A DNA stretch of 49,619 bases from an uncultured Clostridia bacterium (GCA_947626005.1 CANQQM010000056.1:1-49619); one strand, 5' to 3'; counted from the stretch's first letter, positions 39,264 to 48,617 are shown. A program made the numbers and translations. The notes: generated by a model from the letters alone, not told the origin.

Positions 39264-42239
39264 ATGAAGAAGAGGAAACTCATCAGGAACGTTTCTCTCG
39301 TCGCGCTTTCCGCCGTCATGGTGTGCGGTACCGCGGTTGCTTTTGCGGGCTGCAAAAAGAAGGCAGATGACTATACCCTTACCGTCAACATCTTCTGCGA
39401 TCAGACCGATAAAGCGACCAACGATCAGATCTGTCAGACTTGGGCGGCAGAGTATACCGAGAAACTCCGCGCAGCGGGCACCATCCCCGCAGACAAAGAG
39501 GTCCACGTCGATTTCAACTCCGACCCGAGCCGTGATGCTTACTTCGAACAGCTCAACACGGACTTCGTCCGCGGCAAGGCGGCGGATATCATCTACGTCC
39601 AGCCCAAGAACGTCAAGTCGTGGGCGCGCCGCGGAAGGATCATGGATCTCTCCGAGTTCATCAACAACGCGACGGGCGACGCGTACGACCAGAACGTCGC
39701 AAGCATCCAGGGCCTTTGGCAGGACGTTCTTGCCTTCTACGGCTACTCCCAAGAGGCGGAAGCGGAAGGAACCTACTCGATGGGCGACTCGCTCCAGTAC
39801 TACAAGACGGGCGAGACGATCGGCGCAAGCGGCAAGACCGCAGAGCACGGCGGCTTCTACACGACGGGCAATGCGACCGAAGTCGGCGTCTACGGCCTTC
39901 CCAAGGACTATTCCAACTTCACGATGGGCTTCAACGGCAGATACTTCTCCGAAGCGCTCAAACTCGCCTACATGACGGTCCCCGTCAACACGGCGCGCAG
40001 CGTCACGGGTGCCGCGGATAACCCCGCAAAGAACACCTACACGGGTACGCCCGACGCCGACGTCGTCACCTATGCCGTCGACGGCGACTACAAGATCACG
40101 AACCCGTTCGACGGGACCGAGATCACCATGCATGCAGAAGCGGGCTCTCCCGCTCCGCTCATCAACCCCGGCGTTCCGACGAGATATAAGCCGTATAACT
40201 TCTACGCATTCCCGAACTTCAACGCGGCCCTCACCGGCGGCGACCCCGTCGCGAGAGCGGTGCAGGATCAGACGGGTGAAGAGGGCTACATCGTCACCAT
40301 CCCCGGCTTCCCCGGCGACACCTTCGAGGTCCCCGACGGAACCGCGGTCGACGCGAATGCGCCCTACGACACGAACATCGGGCACATCACCCTCACCTAT
40401 GCGGAATACGGCGCGCTCACCTGGGCGGTCACCTACTTCTGCAACACCTTCAACTTCGGCGCCATCCAGGATGCGACGAGCAACAACTTCGTGAACATCA
40501 GTAACGGCAAGGGGACGGTAACTTCGACCGCGCTCACGTCCGGCAAGAGCGGCGTGCTTCTCGGCTTCGATAACGCGACGCCCGAGAACGTCTTCGGCAA
40601 CGACCAGTACGAAGGCGCACCCAACCCGACGCTCTACCTCCTTCCTTGGCTTGCAGGGAACGATGCCAACTTCATCAATACCTCGTCCGACGTCGCGATC
40701 AACGCGACCGCGGTGAACGTCACCAACGACGGTTCCCTCAACGACGGCGAGTACGACTTCAAGGGCATCGATATCCGCGAAGACGGGCGGCTCCAGCTCG
40801 CTGCGAACCAGCAGGGCGGCACCTATACCGAACAGGTCCCGAAGCGCCGTTTGAACGGCAACATCGAGAACGTCGACGTGCAGTACGGCGTCAACTCGCA
40901 GAACTTCATCGAGACCTTCGGCGCCTTCCTCGCTTACGGCTCCGACTGGAACGGCAACTCCGGCAACTCCCGTACGACGGATGAGCAGAAGACCGAGAAC
41001 GGCTGGTCGCTCTTCAGAAACGGCGCCTGCATCTTCTACGGCGCAGGTACGTGGGATAACAAGACGAAGAACGAGTCCCCGATGACCATCGACGGAAAGA
41101 CCATCTGCGAATGGCGTTCGATGACCGTCCCCGTCGGCGAGAAGTACGCGCTCTATTCCAACATCAAGAACGCTTACTATCAGATGGAAGCATACCAGTG
41201 GGATTCCGCAAACGACACGAAAGCCGCGAACGCGACCCTTCCTTCCGCTCCTTATACGCAGGAGCAGATCATCGCCAACCAGCTCGACCGTCAGGACAAG
41301 TGGGGCGCCCGTATGGACTCCGTCGGCTTCGCCCTCAACGATCAGGTCCGCGTTCAGGCGGAGAGCAGCGAAGCGGCGGCTTGGAAGCTTCAGGGCGCAG
41401 CCGACCTCATCCTCACCCTTTCGGCGCAGGAGAAGTCGCAGCACGACCTCACCCTCGGCGGTGCGCAGCTCCCGAACTTCAAGCAGCAGTGCGAAGACTT
41501 CCTGTACTATCAGGATCCCGTTGCCGAAAACGTGACGGATGCTCCCGATAACGCAGGCGCCTTCTCGGATATGATCACCCCCGAAGGGTTCAGCGATACC
41601 GAGTATTGGACGACCCCCGGCCTTGTCAAGAATCCCGCCGGCGTTGCGGAAGCAGAGACCATCTGGAAGGCATACGGCACGGTCGTCGAAGCCCTCAACA
41701 CGGCGTCGGATGCGAACAGCACCGAGCTCAAGATGACCATTCAGAACTGGTTCCAGGCCCACTATCCGAACGGCACAATCCCCGGCTATCAGATCAGGGG
41801 CGGAGACGTTCCTCTTCGTTGGGACGAACAGTTCGCAAACCAGACCATCGAAGACGTTCTGACGGGTGAACTTGCCCGCCGTGCGGCTGCGATGAAGATC
41901 CTCAAGATGACGGCGTATACCTATGCAGACCGCGATATGCAGCTCCGCATGCAGTACGGCCTCAACGCGATCCGCGACAGTGCAATGTACACCTATGAAG
42001 TCGGTTGGATCAACGACATCTCGATGCGTGACGGTACCTCCCTCACCTACCGCGTGCAGGCTCCGTTCACCTCTACGCAGAGCTTCGAATCTCTTGTCAC
42101 CACGGCCATCAATACGCCTGTTGAGCAGCTCAAGCAGTACTATTCGCCCGCATTCTTCTGCTTCTTCATCGCCGGCAAGGTACAGGAAGACCTCGAAACC
42201 TCGATCAAGAACGAGATCCGTTCTTACTCGCAGTCCTGA
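39264..42239 (+). CDS. Very large sugar ABC transporter substrate-binding lipoprotein
   Basis: A 991-residue lipoprotein with signal peptide 1-29 and lipid-anchor Cys30 (AFAGC). Seen: family-1 solute-binding traits at both ends: TVNIFCDQTDKATND and FEQLNTDFVRGKAADIIYVQP (about 92-112), MDLSEFI, then TYAEYGALTWAVTYF and SWDN-like aromatic Gly/Asn segments, and a C-terminal region with GARMDSVGFALNDQV and LILTLSAQEKSQHDLTLGGAQLPNF. Usual family members have 420-550 residues, so the middle carries roughly 450 additional residues, rich in Asn/Asp/Gly/Tyr. Ligand is probably an oligosaccharide. First gene of an operon with two permeases; no ATPase gene is present, so a shared MsmX-type ATPase is likely. 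Confidence 0.88.
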   Translation: MKKRKLIRNVSLVALSAVMVCGTAVAFAGCKKKADDYTLTVNIFCDQTDKATNDQICQTWAAEYTEKLRAAGTIPADKEVHVDFNSDPSRDAYFEQLNTDFVRGKAADIIYVQPKNVKSWARRGRIMDLSEFINNATGDAYDQNVASIQGLWQDVLAFYGYSQEAEAEGTYSMGDSLQYYKTGETIGASGKTAEHGGFYTTGNATEVGVYGLPKDYSNFTMGFNGRYFSEALKLAYMTVPVNTARSVTGAADNPAKNTYTGTPDADVVTYAVDGDYKITNPFDGTEITMHAEAGSPAPLINPGVPTRYKPYNFYAFPNFNAALTGGDPVARAVQDQTGEEGYIVTIPGFPGDTFEVPDGTAVDANAPYDTNIGHITLTYAEYGALTWAVTYFCNTFNFGAIQDATSNNFVNISNGKGTVTSTALTSGKSGVLLGFDNATPENVFGNDQYEGAPNPTLYLLPWLAGNDANFINTSSDVAINATAVNVTNDGSLNDGEYDFKGIDIREDGRLQLAANQQGGTYTEQVPKRRLNGNIENVDVQYGVNSQNFIETFGAFLAYGSDWNGNSGNSRTTDEQKTENGWSLFRNGACIFYGAGTWDNKTKNESPMTIDGKTICEWRSMTVPVGEKYALYSNIKNAYYQMEAYQWDSANDTKAANATLPSAPYTQEQIIANQLDRQDKWGARMDSVGFALNDQVRVQAESSEAAAWKLQGAADLILTLSAQEKSQHDLTLGGAQLPNFKQQCEDFLYYQDPVAENVTDAPDNAGAFSDMITPEGFSDTEYWTTPGLVKNPAGVAEAETIWKAYGTVVEALNTASDANSTELKMTIQNWFQAHYPNGTIPGYQIRGGDVPLRWDEQFANQTIEDVLTGELARRAAAMKILKMTAYTYADRDMQLRMQYGLNAIRDSAMYTYEVGWINDISMRDGTSLTYRVQAPFTSTQSFESLVTTAINTPVEQLKQYYSPAFFCFFIAGKVQEDLETSIKNEIRSYSQS

Positions 42240-42324
42240 TAGGATCGCGGAACAAGGCGTTCCCCCGAAAGGGGGAGCGCCGAGGCCGCGCCTTTCGCAC
42301 TCTTGATATTTAGGAGGAGAATTC

Positions 42325-43503
42325 ATGGAAGAAAACATTGTCACGAGTGTAGACGAAACCATGGCTCCCGCCGAAGAATCGTTCGCCGTAGAGGCACCCA
42401 AGAAGACGAGAAAGCCCATCAATCAGCAGAAGCTGCAAGACAACATCTGGGGTTGGGCGTTCTGCGTTCCTCTGATCATCGGTACGGTTTGGTTCGTCTA
42501 CTTCGCCTTCGTCCTGGCGCTTCTCATTTCCTTCACGAACTACAGTGCAAACGCACCCGATTCGCTGATGGAAGCGGTTTTCAACCTCGGAGCGTATGTC
42601 GACCCGGAAGAAGGCCCCTTGGTATGGTATAAGTATCTCTTCACGCACAAGGCGGGCGTCAATGCGACCTTTGAGCGGCGCGGGTTCGTCATGAACGAGA
42701 TGGGGATGTATCTCTTCAACACCGTATTCTATATGATCGGTATCCCCATCGGCATGGTCCTCTCGATGTTCTTCGCGGTCTGCATGTCGCGCGATATCCG
42801 CGGCGGGAACCTGTTCCGCGTGCTCTACTACCTTCCCTGCGTTGCAAGCTCGATCGCGATCGTCTACACCTTCAAGATCCTGTTCAAGCCCCTCGGCGTC
42901 ATGAACAACATCTTCGGCCTCGACGACTTCACGGGCGCAAGCTCCACGGGATTCCGCTGGCTCGCCGTCGCACCCGATGCGGGGTACAGCTGGCAGACCC
43001 TCCTCGACCTCGGGGAGAGCGCGACGAACAACAAGTTCCTCGCCGATCCCTTCTGGTGCCAAGGGCTCTTCACCAAACTCGTCATCATCATCATGTCGGT
43101 CTGGAAGGGGCTCGGCGGCACGATCATCCTCTACGTTGCAGGGCTTTCCGGCGTGAATGCGGCGACGAAGGAAGCGGCACAGATCGACGGTGCAAACGGC
43201 TGGCAGATCTTCTGGAAAGTCACGATGCCCGACCTCTATCCCGTTATCTTCTATAACATCGTCACTTCCGTCATCGGCGGTCTCCAGATCTATGCGGAAC
43301 CCGAACTTCTGCTTTCGGGCGACGCCTCGAGCGCAGGATTCCCGCTTGCATCCGGTTACGTTGCACTCATCTACAAGTACGGCCTCACCGACGGGCAGCA
43401 GTACAAGTATGGGCAGGGCGCGGCCTACGGCTTCTTCCTTGCGATCATCATCTTCGTGCTCACGCTCTTCCAGTTCTGGCTCGACTCGCGGAATAAGGAC
43501 TAA
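42325..43503 (+). CDS. Sugar ABC transporter permease (MalF/UgpA type)
   Basis: A 392-residue inner-membrane permease. Seen: an acidic cytoplasmic N-terminus (1-30), TM helices at about 47-72, 126-152, 163-185, 250-275, 305-325 and 362-386, and the EAA loop EAAQIDGANGWQIFWKVTMPDLYP (about 283-306) that docks the ATPase. It is about 90 residues longer than usual, mainly in external loops (about 72-120 and 190-240). AGGAGG lies 8 nt before the ATG. Pairs with the next permease, 11 nt downstream. Confidence 0.94.
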   Translation: MEENIVTSVDETMAPAEESFAVEAPKKTRKPINQQKLQDNIWGWAFCVPLIIGTVWFVYFAFVLALLISFTNYSANAPDSLMEAVFNLGAYVDPEEGPLVWYKYLFTHKAGVNATFERRGFVMNEMGMYLFNTVFYMIGIPIGMVLSMFFAVCMSRDIRGGNLFRVLYYLPCVASSIAIVYTFKILFKPLGVMNNIFGLDDFTGASSTGFRWLAVAPDAGYSWQTLLDLGESATNNKFLADPFWCQGLFTKLVIIIMSVWKGLGGTIILYVAGLSGVNAATKEAAQIDGANGWQIFWKVTMPDLYPVIFYNIVTSVIGGLQIYAEPELLLSGDASSAGFPLASGYVALIYKYGLTDGQQYKYGQGAAYGFFLAIIIFVLTLFQFWLDSRNKD

Positions 43504-43514
43504 GGAGGGACAGC

Positions 43515-44606
43515 ATGGATAACATGGATAACATGGAAAACATGGAAGAAGTGGAAACCGTAGAAGCTGTGGAACCCGTCGAAGATGTCAAGGAAGAAGT
43601 CAACCTCACCCCCGGTTCTGCCTCCCGAGAGGACATTATAAAGCACTACTCTCCGGTCCGCTACGCATGGGGCGCATTCGCCGCCTTCTTCGGATTCTCG
43701 ACGAAGACGCACCGCGCCAGCAAACAGCGTGCGAAACTCGTGCAGGACATCGCGACGTACGTCGTCCTCCTTGCGGGCGCCTTCCTGATGGTCTACCCCT
43801 TCTGGTGGATGATCGCGGGCTCCTTCACGGCGACGCGCACGGGCGACGGTTACATCAATGAGCTCATCTGGTGGCCGTCCCGTTCCGTCCTTGCCGACGG
43901 GGATCCGCTCCTGTACAACTACATCTACATGTTCAAGACGGCGTTCAAAAACGCGCATCTGCCGCTCACCTATTGGAGAGCGCTCCTCAACAACCTCATC
44001 TACTCGATCGTGCCCGTCGTCGTCGGCGTCATCACCTCGGCCTCCGCTGCCTTCTCCTTCGCGAAGATCCAGTGGATCGGCAGGAACGCAGTGTTCTTCT
44101 TCCTGCTCGCCGCGGTCATGGTCCCCGGCCCCTCGATCATGATCACCCAGTTCGTCATGTACTCGGATATGAACTGGCAGGAGAACGGTCTCGTTCTCAT
44201 CATCCCCGGGATGTTCGGCTCCATCATGACGGCATTCTTCATCCGTCAGTTCCTGTTCGGCCTTCCCACCTCCATCATCGAGGCGGCGAAGATCGACGGC
44301 GCGGGATACTTCCGCATCTTCTGCGGATTCATCCTTCCGCTCGCAATGCCCGCGATCATGGCACAGGGCCTCCTGTCCTTCATGGGCTGCTGGAACAACT
44401 ACATGGGTTCGTTCATCATGATCCCGAGAGATTCCCCGGCGATCAACCTGCCGCACGCAATGTTCCTTGTCAACAACGTGCTCGGGCAGAATCAGGGTCC
44501 CAACATCGCGGCGTCCGTCATGTGCGTCGTTCCTGTCATGATCCTCTTCGCCTGCTTCCAGAAGCTCATCATCGGATCGTTGATGCTTACGGGCTCCAAG
44601 GAGTAA
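43515..44606 (+). CDS. Sugar ABC transporter permease (MalG/UgpE type)
   Basis: A 363-residue permease. Seen: an unusual N-terminus with a threefold MDN/MEN repeat and a Glu/Val-rich acidic stretch (1-37), TM helices at about 81-102, 149-172, 192-214, 224-250, 277-298 and 335-357, and the EAA loop EAAKIDGAGYFRIFCGFILPLAMP (about 256-279). Three in-frame ATG codons at 9-nt intervals make the exact start uncertain; AAGGAGG suits the first (43515). Last gene of the operon; a strong terminator follows. Confidence 0.94.
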   Translation: MDNMDNMENMEEVETVEAVEPVEDVKEEVNLTPGSASREDIIKHYSPVRYAWGAFAAFFGFSTKTHRASKQRAKLVQDIATYVVLLAGAFLMVYPFWWMIAGSFTATRTGDGYINELIWWPSRSVLADGDPLLYNYIYMFKTAFKNAHLPLTYWRALLNNLIYSIVPVVVGVITSASAAFSFAKIQWIGRNAVFFFLLAAVMVPGPSIMITQFVMYSDMNWQENGLVLIIPGMFGSIMTAFFIRQFLFGLPTSIIEAAKIDGAGYFRIFCGFILPLAMPAIMAQGLLSFMGCWNNYMGSFIMIPRDSPAINLPHAMFLVNNVLGQNQGPNIAASVMCVVPVMILFACFQKLIIGSLMLTGSKE

Positions 44607-44612
44607 AAGACA

Positions 44613-44650
44613 CAAAAAGAGCGGAACGGTTCGCCGTCCCGCTCTTTTTT
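44613..44650 (+). terminator. Terminator of the sugar ABC operon
   Basis: AAAAAGAGCGG and CCGCTCTTTTT stems with an inner AACGG-TTCG-CCGT hairpin, ending in a T run. Confidence 0.9.
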
Positions 44651-44715
44651 TGCGCAAAAGAGGGGATTTTCGCCAAAAAAATCGCTTCTGCGGCCGAAAA
44701 TTTTCGGAAAAGATA

Positions 44716-44744
44716 TTGAAAAACCCTCGGAAATGTTTTATAAT
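44716..44744 (+). promoter_or_regulatory. Promoter of the GH43 gene
   Basis: TTGAAA, 17-bp spacer, TATAAT; leader about 45 nt. Confidence 0.85.
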
Positions 44745-44794
44745 AAAGACATCGACGGGATGCGAGGCCGCATTTTGGGCGGCGGGGGGAAGAA

Positions 44795-46297
44795 ATGGCA
44801 TTACGGTATCCGAAAAATCCGCACTTCAATAAGCTGCAGATGCGTTCGCCCGACTACATGACGTGGCAGGAGGGCTGTGCGCACGACCCTTCCCTCCTCG
44901 AATGGGAGGGGCGGTATTACGCCTTCTCGACGGATACCTTCGGCGCACCCTCGGGCTATCAGATCCGCGTGAGCGACGACCTCCTCCACTGGGAGTACTA
45001 CGGGTCGGCGTTCCGCATGGAGGGCGCCGCGCCCGCCTATAAAAAGGGGGAGGGCAAGGCATTCGGGAACCTTCAGGCCGCCTACGACTGGTGCGTGACC
45101 TCGATGAAGGAGGTCGGCTACGGCGTCTGCACGAGGACGGACGGGAGCATGTCCTTCTGGGCGCCCCACTGCGTCCGCGGCAACGACGGCATGTTCTGGC
45201 TCTTCTTTTCGCTCACGGGCTACTTCGGGGGCTCCAAGTCGTGCATCGGCATCGCCAAGTCCGCCTCGCCGACGGGCCCGTTCGAGTGCAAGGGCCTCCT
45301 TCTCCAGTCCCCCGCGGGGTGGAGAACGCCCAATGCGATCGATCCGCAATACTTCGAGGCGGAGGGGAGGAGCTTCCTCGTCTACGGCTCTTACGGCCTC
45401 GGGATCCACCTCATCGAGCTCGACCCCGCCACGGGGATGCGGAAGGACGGCCTCACCTATTCCGACTTCGCCTTGAAGAAGGCGACCTTCGAAGAGTACT
45501 ACGGAACGCGGCTTGCAAGCGGCTCCGTCGAGGGCGGCGTCATTCACTACCATAAGGACGTTCCCGTCCTCGAAAACGGCAAATGGGGTAAGAAAAACTA
45601 CTACTTTTTGATGTGCTCGTACGGGTCGCTCTCCTCGGTGTACAACATGCGCTGCGGCAGGAGCGAACGCCCCGAGGGGCCCTATCTCGACGTCAACGGC
45701 AACCCGCTCGTCTGCTCGACGGATATCGGCACGGGGAACAAGCTCCTCGGCTCCTTCCGCTTCGAGGACGCGCCCGTCGACTTCTTCTGCCCCGGGCACA
45801 ACGATATGTTCGAAACGTCGCACGGCGTTCGGCTTATCGCATACCATTGCCGCACCAATTACTTCATCGAGAAGGCGCTCAGCCGCTCCAACAACTTCCA
45901 TTACCTCTACCTCGGGCAGTACGACTTCAACTCGGACGGCTGGATCGTGATGAACGCCAACCGCTACGCCGGGGAGGAGATACAGGAAGTGACGGCGGAG
46001 GAGCTCCTCAACATCTCCGCGGGGAAGTTCGAATGCGTGCTCTTCACGCAGGGGACCTCGACGGTGGAGGCCAAGCGCATCGTCCTCCACGCGGACGGCA
46101 CGCTCGGCGGCGCCCTCCACGGCAACTGGCGGGTGTACGGTTCGCACTACATCAGCATCGAGACGGGCGGCGACGAATACCTCGGCGTGATCATGCCCGC
46201 GTGGATCGATCATCAGAACGTGGCGGGGCTTGCGGTCACGGCGCTCGGAAAGACGAGCGGCATGGCCCTCCACCTCGTCAGCACAAACCGCATTTAA
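44795..46297 (+). CDS. Glycoside hydrolase family 43-like (arabinanase/xylosidase type)
   Basis: A 500-residue enzyme without signal peptide, so probably intracellular. Seen: a five-bladed-propeller pattern with catalytic base candidate Asp31 in AHDPSLLEWEGRYY, the pKa-modulating Asp183 in AIDPQYFEAEGRSFL, the acid candidate Glu246 in GSVEGGVI, and the metal-site FCPGHND. A C-terminal beta domain (about 390-500) resembles the extra domain of endo-arabinanases. GH43 enzymes cleave arabinans, arabinoxylans or xylo-oligosaccharides; linkage cannot be read from sequence. It follows the sugar ABC operon with its own promoter, suggesting uptake then internal cleavage. Confidence 0.88.
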   Translation: MALRYPKNPHFNKLQMRSPDYMTWQEGCAHDPSLLEWEGRYYAFSTDTFGAPSGYQIRVSDDLLHWEYYGSAFRMEGAAPAYKKGEGKAFGNLQAAYDWCVTSMKEVGYGVCTRTDGSMSFWAPHCVRGNDGMFWLFFSLTGYFGGSKSCIGIAKSASPTGPFECKGLLLQSPAGWRTPNAIDPQYFEAEGRSFLVYGSYGLGIHLIELDPATGMRKDGLTYSDFALKKATFEEYYGTRLASGSVEGGVIHYHKDVPVLENGKWGKKNYYFLMCSYGSLSSVYNMRCGRSERPEGPYLDVNGNPLVCSTDIGTGNKLLGSFRFEDAPVDFFCPGHNDMFETSHGVRLIAYHCRTNYFIEKALSRSNNFHYLYLGQYDFNSDGWIVMNANRYAGEEIQEVTAEELLNISAGKFECVLFTQGTSTVEAKRIVLHADGTLGGALHGNWRVYGSHYISIETGGDEYLGVIMPAWIDHQNVAGLAVTALGKTSGMALHLVSTNRI

Positions 46298-46333
46298 GTT
46301 TGCGCCTTTCCGGTCGGGAAAGGTGCGGGGGGG

Positions 46334-46364
46334 AAACACGGCGCGTTTCAAACGCGCCGTGTTT
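46334..46364 (+). terminator. Terminator of the GH43 gene
   Basis: AAACACGGCGCGTTT pairs with AACGCGCCGTGTTT, followed by TTAATTT. Confidence 0.85.
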
Positions 46365-46370
46365 TAATTT

Positions 46371-46401
46371 GCCCCCGCCGCGGCTTTGCCGCGGCGGGGG
46401 C
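46371..46401. repeat. Second GC-rich hairpin after the GH43 gene
   Basis: GCCCCCGCCGCGGC and its exact complement around TTT; no T run follows. It resembles the hairpins at 7881-7911 and 11017-11040, perhaps a recurrent element. Confidence 0.55.
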
Positions 46402-46502
46402 AACATCGGAAAATATTTTTCACTTGTCGGCGCTTCCGCCCGCATTCTTCCCGAAAGTTCCCCAAACTTCCCATGTAAAAGAAAAAAATTTTTTTCAAAT
46501 AC

Positions 46503-46531
46503 TTGACAACTCCGCCGATGTGTGGTACAAT
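46503..46531 (+). promoter_or_regulatory. Promoter of the 595-residue lipoprotein gene
   Basis: TTGACA, 17-bp spacer, TACAAT; leader about 22 nt. Confidence 0.85.
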
Positions 46532-46559
46532 GAAAATATCCAAAAGAATCGGAGGAATT

Positions 46560-48347
46560 ATGGCTGTAAGGAAACTTGCCGCGGCCTGTGCGGCTGCATT
46601 CACCCTCATGGCTTGTTGCGCCTGCGGCGGCGGTCCCGCCCCCGAAGGCAAATTCGACGCGGAGGCGTACCGCAAACTCCCCGAAGTGCGTTTTTCCTCC
46701 TTCTACACGATGGAGGAGGGGAAGGAGGGCTGCAAGGTCAAGATGCGCGCCCCCTTCACGGACACCTACACCGTCGATTTCCCCGCAAAGCTCGTCCGTT
46801 CGGTCGAGATCTACGCCGAGGACGGCACCCTCCTCAAACGCTCGGAGGGCAAGTTCGACATCGACCTCAAGGAGAACGAACTCGTCTACGTCAACATTTT
46901 CCAGACCGACCAAAAGGTCCGCGTCAATGTGACGACGAAGAACCACAAGGCGCTTCTTCCCTTCGAACTCGGGGAGATCCCGAAGGCGTCGGACTTTGCG
47001 ACGGTCTCCGCCGATCCCTCCGCCGACCCGCTCACCGCGGCGCCGCTTGCATACGTCAAGCGCCCCGACACCCTCTACGTCTATTGCAACGCGCCCGAGG
47101 CGCTCACCGAAGGCCCGCAGGTCATCAACCACTGCATCACGCGGCAGTCGATCTCCAATCAGACGGTGTTCTTCACGATGGAACAGCAGAGCGACACCAT
47201 CCGCCCCGGCGTCTATTACGGCTACCGTGTGCGCAATACGGGGAAGGACGACCTCTACGTCACCGTCAAGAACATCGGCTACCAGAAGGCGGGCGACGGC
47301 GCCTACCTCGGCGAACAGGAGTGGACGCAGTTCTATAACACGGCCTTCCAAATTCCCGACCTTTCCGACCTCACCGAGGCGCAGATGAAGAACTGGAAGG
47401 CGTACTTCTCCTTCAGCGGACAGTACGTCGTTCCCTACTTCGCCCCGACGACCTACCGCATCCCCGCGGGAAAATACATCTATGTGTTCGGCGGGACGAC
47501 GGCGGACGCGTTCGGCAACTTCAACGTCGGCGACACGGCCGACGCCCGCGTCGACGGAAACTGCCAGAACGGGGCGGTGCTCTTCGACGTCATCGGCGAA
47601 GCGGAGGGTGCGTACTACGTCTATAACGATCCCGCAAAGGTCGCCGTGGGGACCCCGGGCGGCGACGACCACCTCGGCATCACTGATCCCGAGAAGTACG
47701 GCGTCGTGCACACGGGGGAGGACGTCGGCTACGTCGTCGACAACCGCGCAACGTGGACCTTCAACGACGCCACGCCCGACCAGCGCCTTCCCGTCACCTT
47801 CAAGAACTACTACGCGGACGACCTCTCCCCGACGGGGGAGCCGGGCGCGAAGATCGAATCGACCGAGCACGTCCAAAACCGTGAGGACTGGGTGACGCAC
47901 ATCAATGTGCAGACGGCGCCCGAGGCGGTCGGAACGGATATGACCTCCTTCCATACCGTGTTCGGGCCCGACTTCAAGCCGGTCACGGTGGGGTGCGACT
48001 GGTACGACACCCGCGGCTGCCTCGCCAACATCGGGAACTGGATGAAGGACTATCAGGACGTCTTTACCTTCGTCAACCAAGGAGACCGCGAACGCACGGT
48101 CACCGTCAACCTCAACTGCACCGGCGCCCTCTGCACCCTCGTTCGCAACATCGACGGAACGGTCGTTCCCGGGACGGAGCTCTTCGCCTTCCAGCGCGGC
48201 GACGACCCGACGTACGGCGACGCCTTCGACAAGGCCTTCCACTACACCGTCAAGATCCCCGCACACACCGTGGTGCAGTTCGTCGTCGAATACAATCTCA
48301 TGGCCAATTCCAACGGATACGTAAGACACAGCGTCGATTTAACGTGA
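46560..48347 (+). CDS. Surface lipoprotein of unknown function
   Basis: A 595-residue exported protein. Seen: signal peptide with lipobox-like LMAC near 16-19 (FTLMACCACGGG, so the exact Cys is ambiguous) and no further membrane span. The body is beta-rich with aromatic and Asp/Gly segments (VYYGYRVRNTGKDDLYVTVKNIGYQ near 217-241, RIPAGKYIYVFGG near 300-312, FTFVNQGDRERTVTVNLNCTG near 502-522), suggesting immunoglobulin-like or jelly-roll modules with internal similarity of the form V-N-x-G-x-x-x-x-T/V-V-x-V. GGAGG lies 5 nt before the ATG. It follows the GH43 gene and may bind surface or dietary glycans; I recognise no family. Confidence 0.82.
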   Translation: MAVRKLAAACAAAFTLMACCACGGGPAPEGKFDAEAYRKLPEVRFSSFYTMEEGKEGCKVKMRAPFTDTYTVDFPAKLVRSVEIYAEDGTLLKRSEGKFDIDLKENELVYVNIFQTDQKVRVNVTTKNHKALLPFELGEIPKASDFATVSADPSADPLTAAPLAYVKRPDTLYVYCNAPEALTEGPQVINHCITRQSISNQTVFFTMEQQSDTIRPGVYYGYRVRNTGKDDLYVTVKNIGYQKAGDGAYLGEQEWTQFYNTAFQIPDLSDLTEAQMKNWKAYFSFSGQYVVPYFAPTTYRIPAGKYIYVFGGTTADAFGNFNVGDTADARVDGNCQNGAVLFDVIGEAEGAYYVYNDPAKVAVGTPGGDDHLGITDPEKYGVVHTGEDVGYVVDNRATWTFNDATPDQRLPVTFKNYYADDLSPTGEPGAKIESTEHVQNREDWVTHINVQTAPEAVGTDMTSFHTVFGPDFKPVTVGCDWYDTRGCLANIGNWMKDYQDVFTFVNQGDRERTVTVNLNCTGALCTLVRNIDGTVVPGTELFAFQRGDDPTYGDAFDKAFHYTVKIPAHTVVQFVVEYNLMANSNGYVRHSVDLT

Positions 48348-48365
48348 TCCGAAACTCCCCCTGAA

Positions 48366-48401
48366 AGCAAGGCGCGGCCCCGCTTGGGACCGCGTCTTGC
48401 T
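48366..48401 (+). terminator. Probable terminator of the lipoprotein gene
   Basis: AGCAAGGCGCGG and CCGCGTCTTGCT form a long stem with one G-T pair; only a short T run (GTTTTTA) follows 9 nt later. Confidence 0.55.
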
Positions 48402-48412
48402 GTATGTCGTTT

Positions 48413-48559
48413 TTATTCTTGGTAGGATTTTCCGTCCCGTGCCGTGAGTTTGCGTTGTTTGCAAATTGCAATCAACTGCGGATGGCGGCGCTTGAAGGCA
48501 TTCCGATAAGAACGCGGATTTTTGCTCTCCGTGAGCGCCTCTGCGATGTCGGCGTTTGA
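48413..48559 (-). pseudogene. Remnant of a BRO-N-domain (phage/mobile element) gene
   Basis: On the - strand an open stretch of 48 sense codons without a start codon, bounded upstream by a stop at 48560-48562, reads ADIAEALTESKNPRSY, then FKRRHPQLIAICKQRKL and ARDGKSY, ending in a stop at 48413. The pattern ALTxSxNPRxY ... LxxxCxQxKLxAxDGKxY is that of the BRO-N domain found in phage antirepressor-like proteins. The expected beginning and the long remainder are missing, so I read it as a decayed insertion scar. The surrounding 48348-48617 holds no intact gene. Confidence 0.5.
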
Positions 48560-48617
48560 TCATACTATAATTATTGTCGCGCGCACGCGCCATATAGAAT
48601 AGGGGAGAAGGGGGAGC

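Noticed and set aside
39099-42422. Open frame of over 1000 codons on the - strand opposite the sugar-binding protein
   Set aside because: It mirrors the codon pattern of the strongly supported + strand gene, has no ribosome site, and its residues are Arg/Val/Gly/Asp-rich as expected of antisense frames in G+C-rich DNA.
39264-46297. Complete ABC importer
   Set aside because: No nucleotide-binding ATPase is encoded in or near the operon; described only as binding protein plus permeases.
48339-48593. An 84-codon - strand frame near the rRNA operon
   Set aside because: Another frame of the same DNA shows the BRO-N pattern, so this one is a shadow; no ribosome site precedes it.
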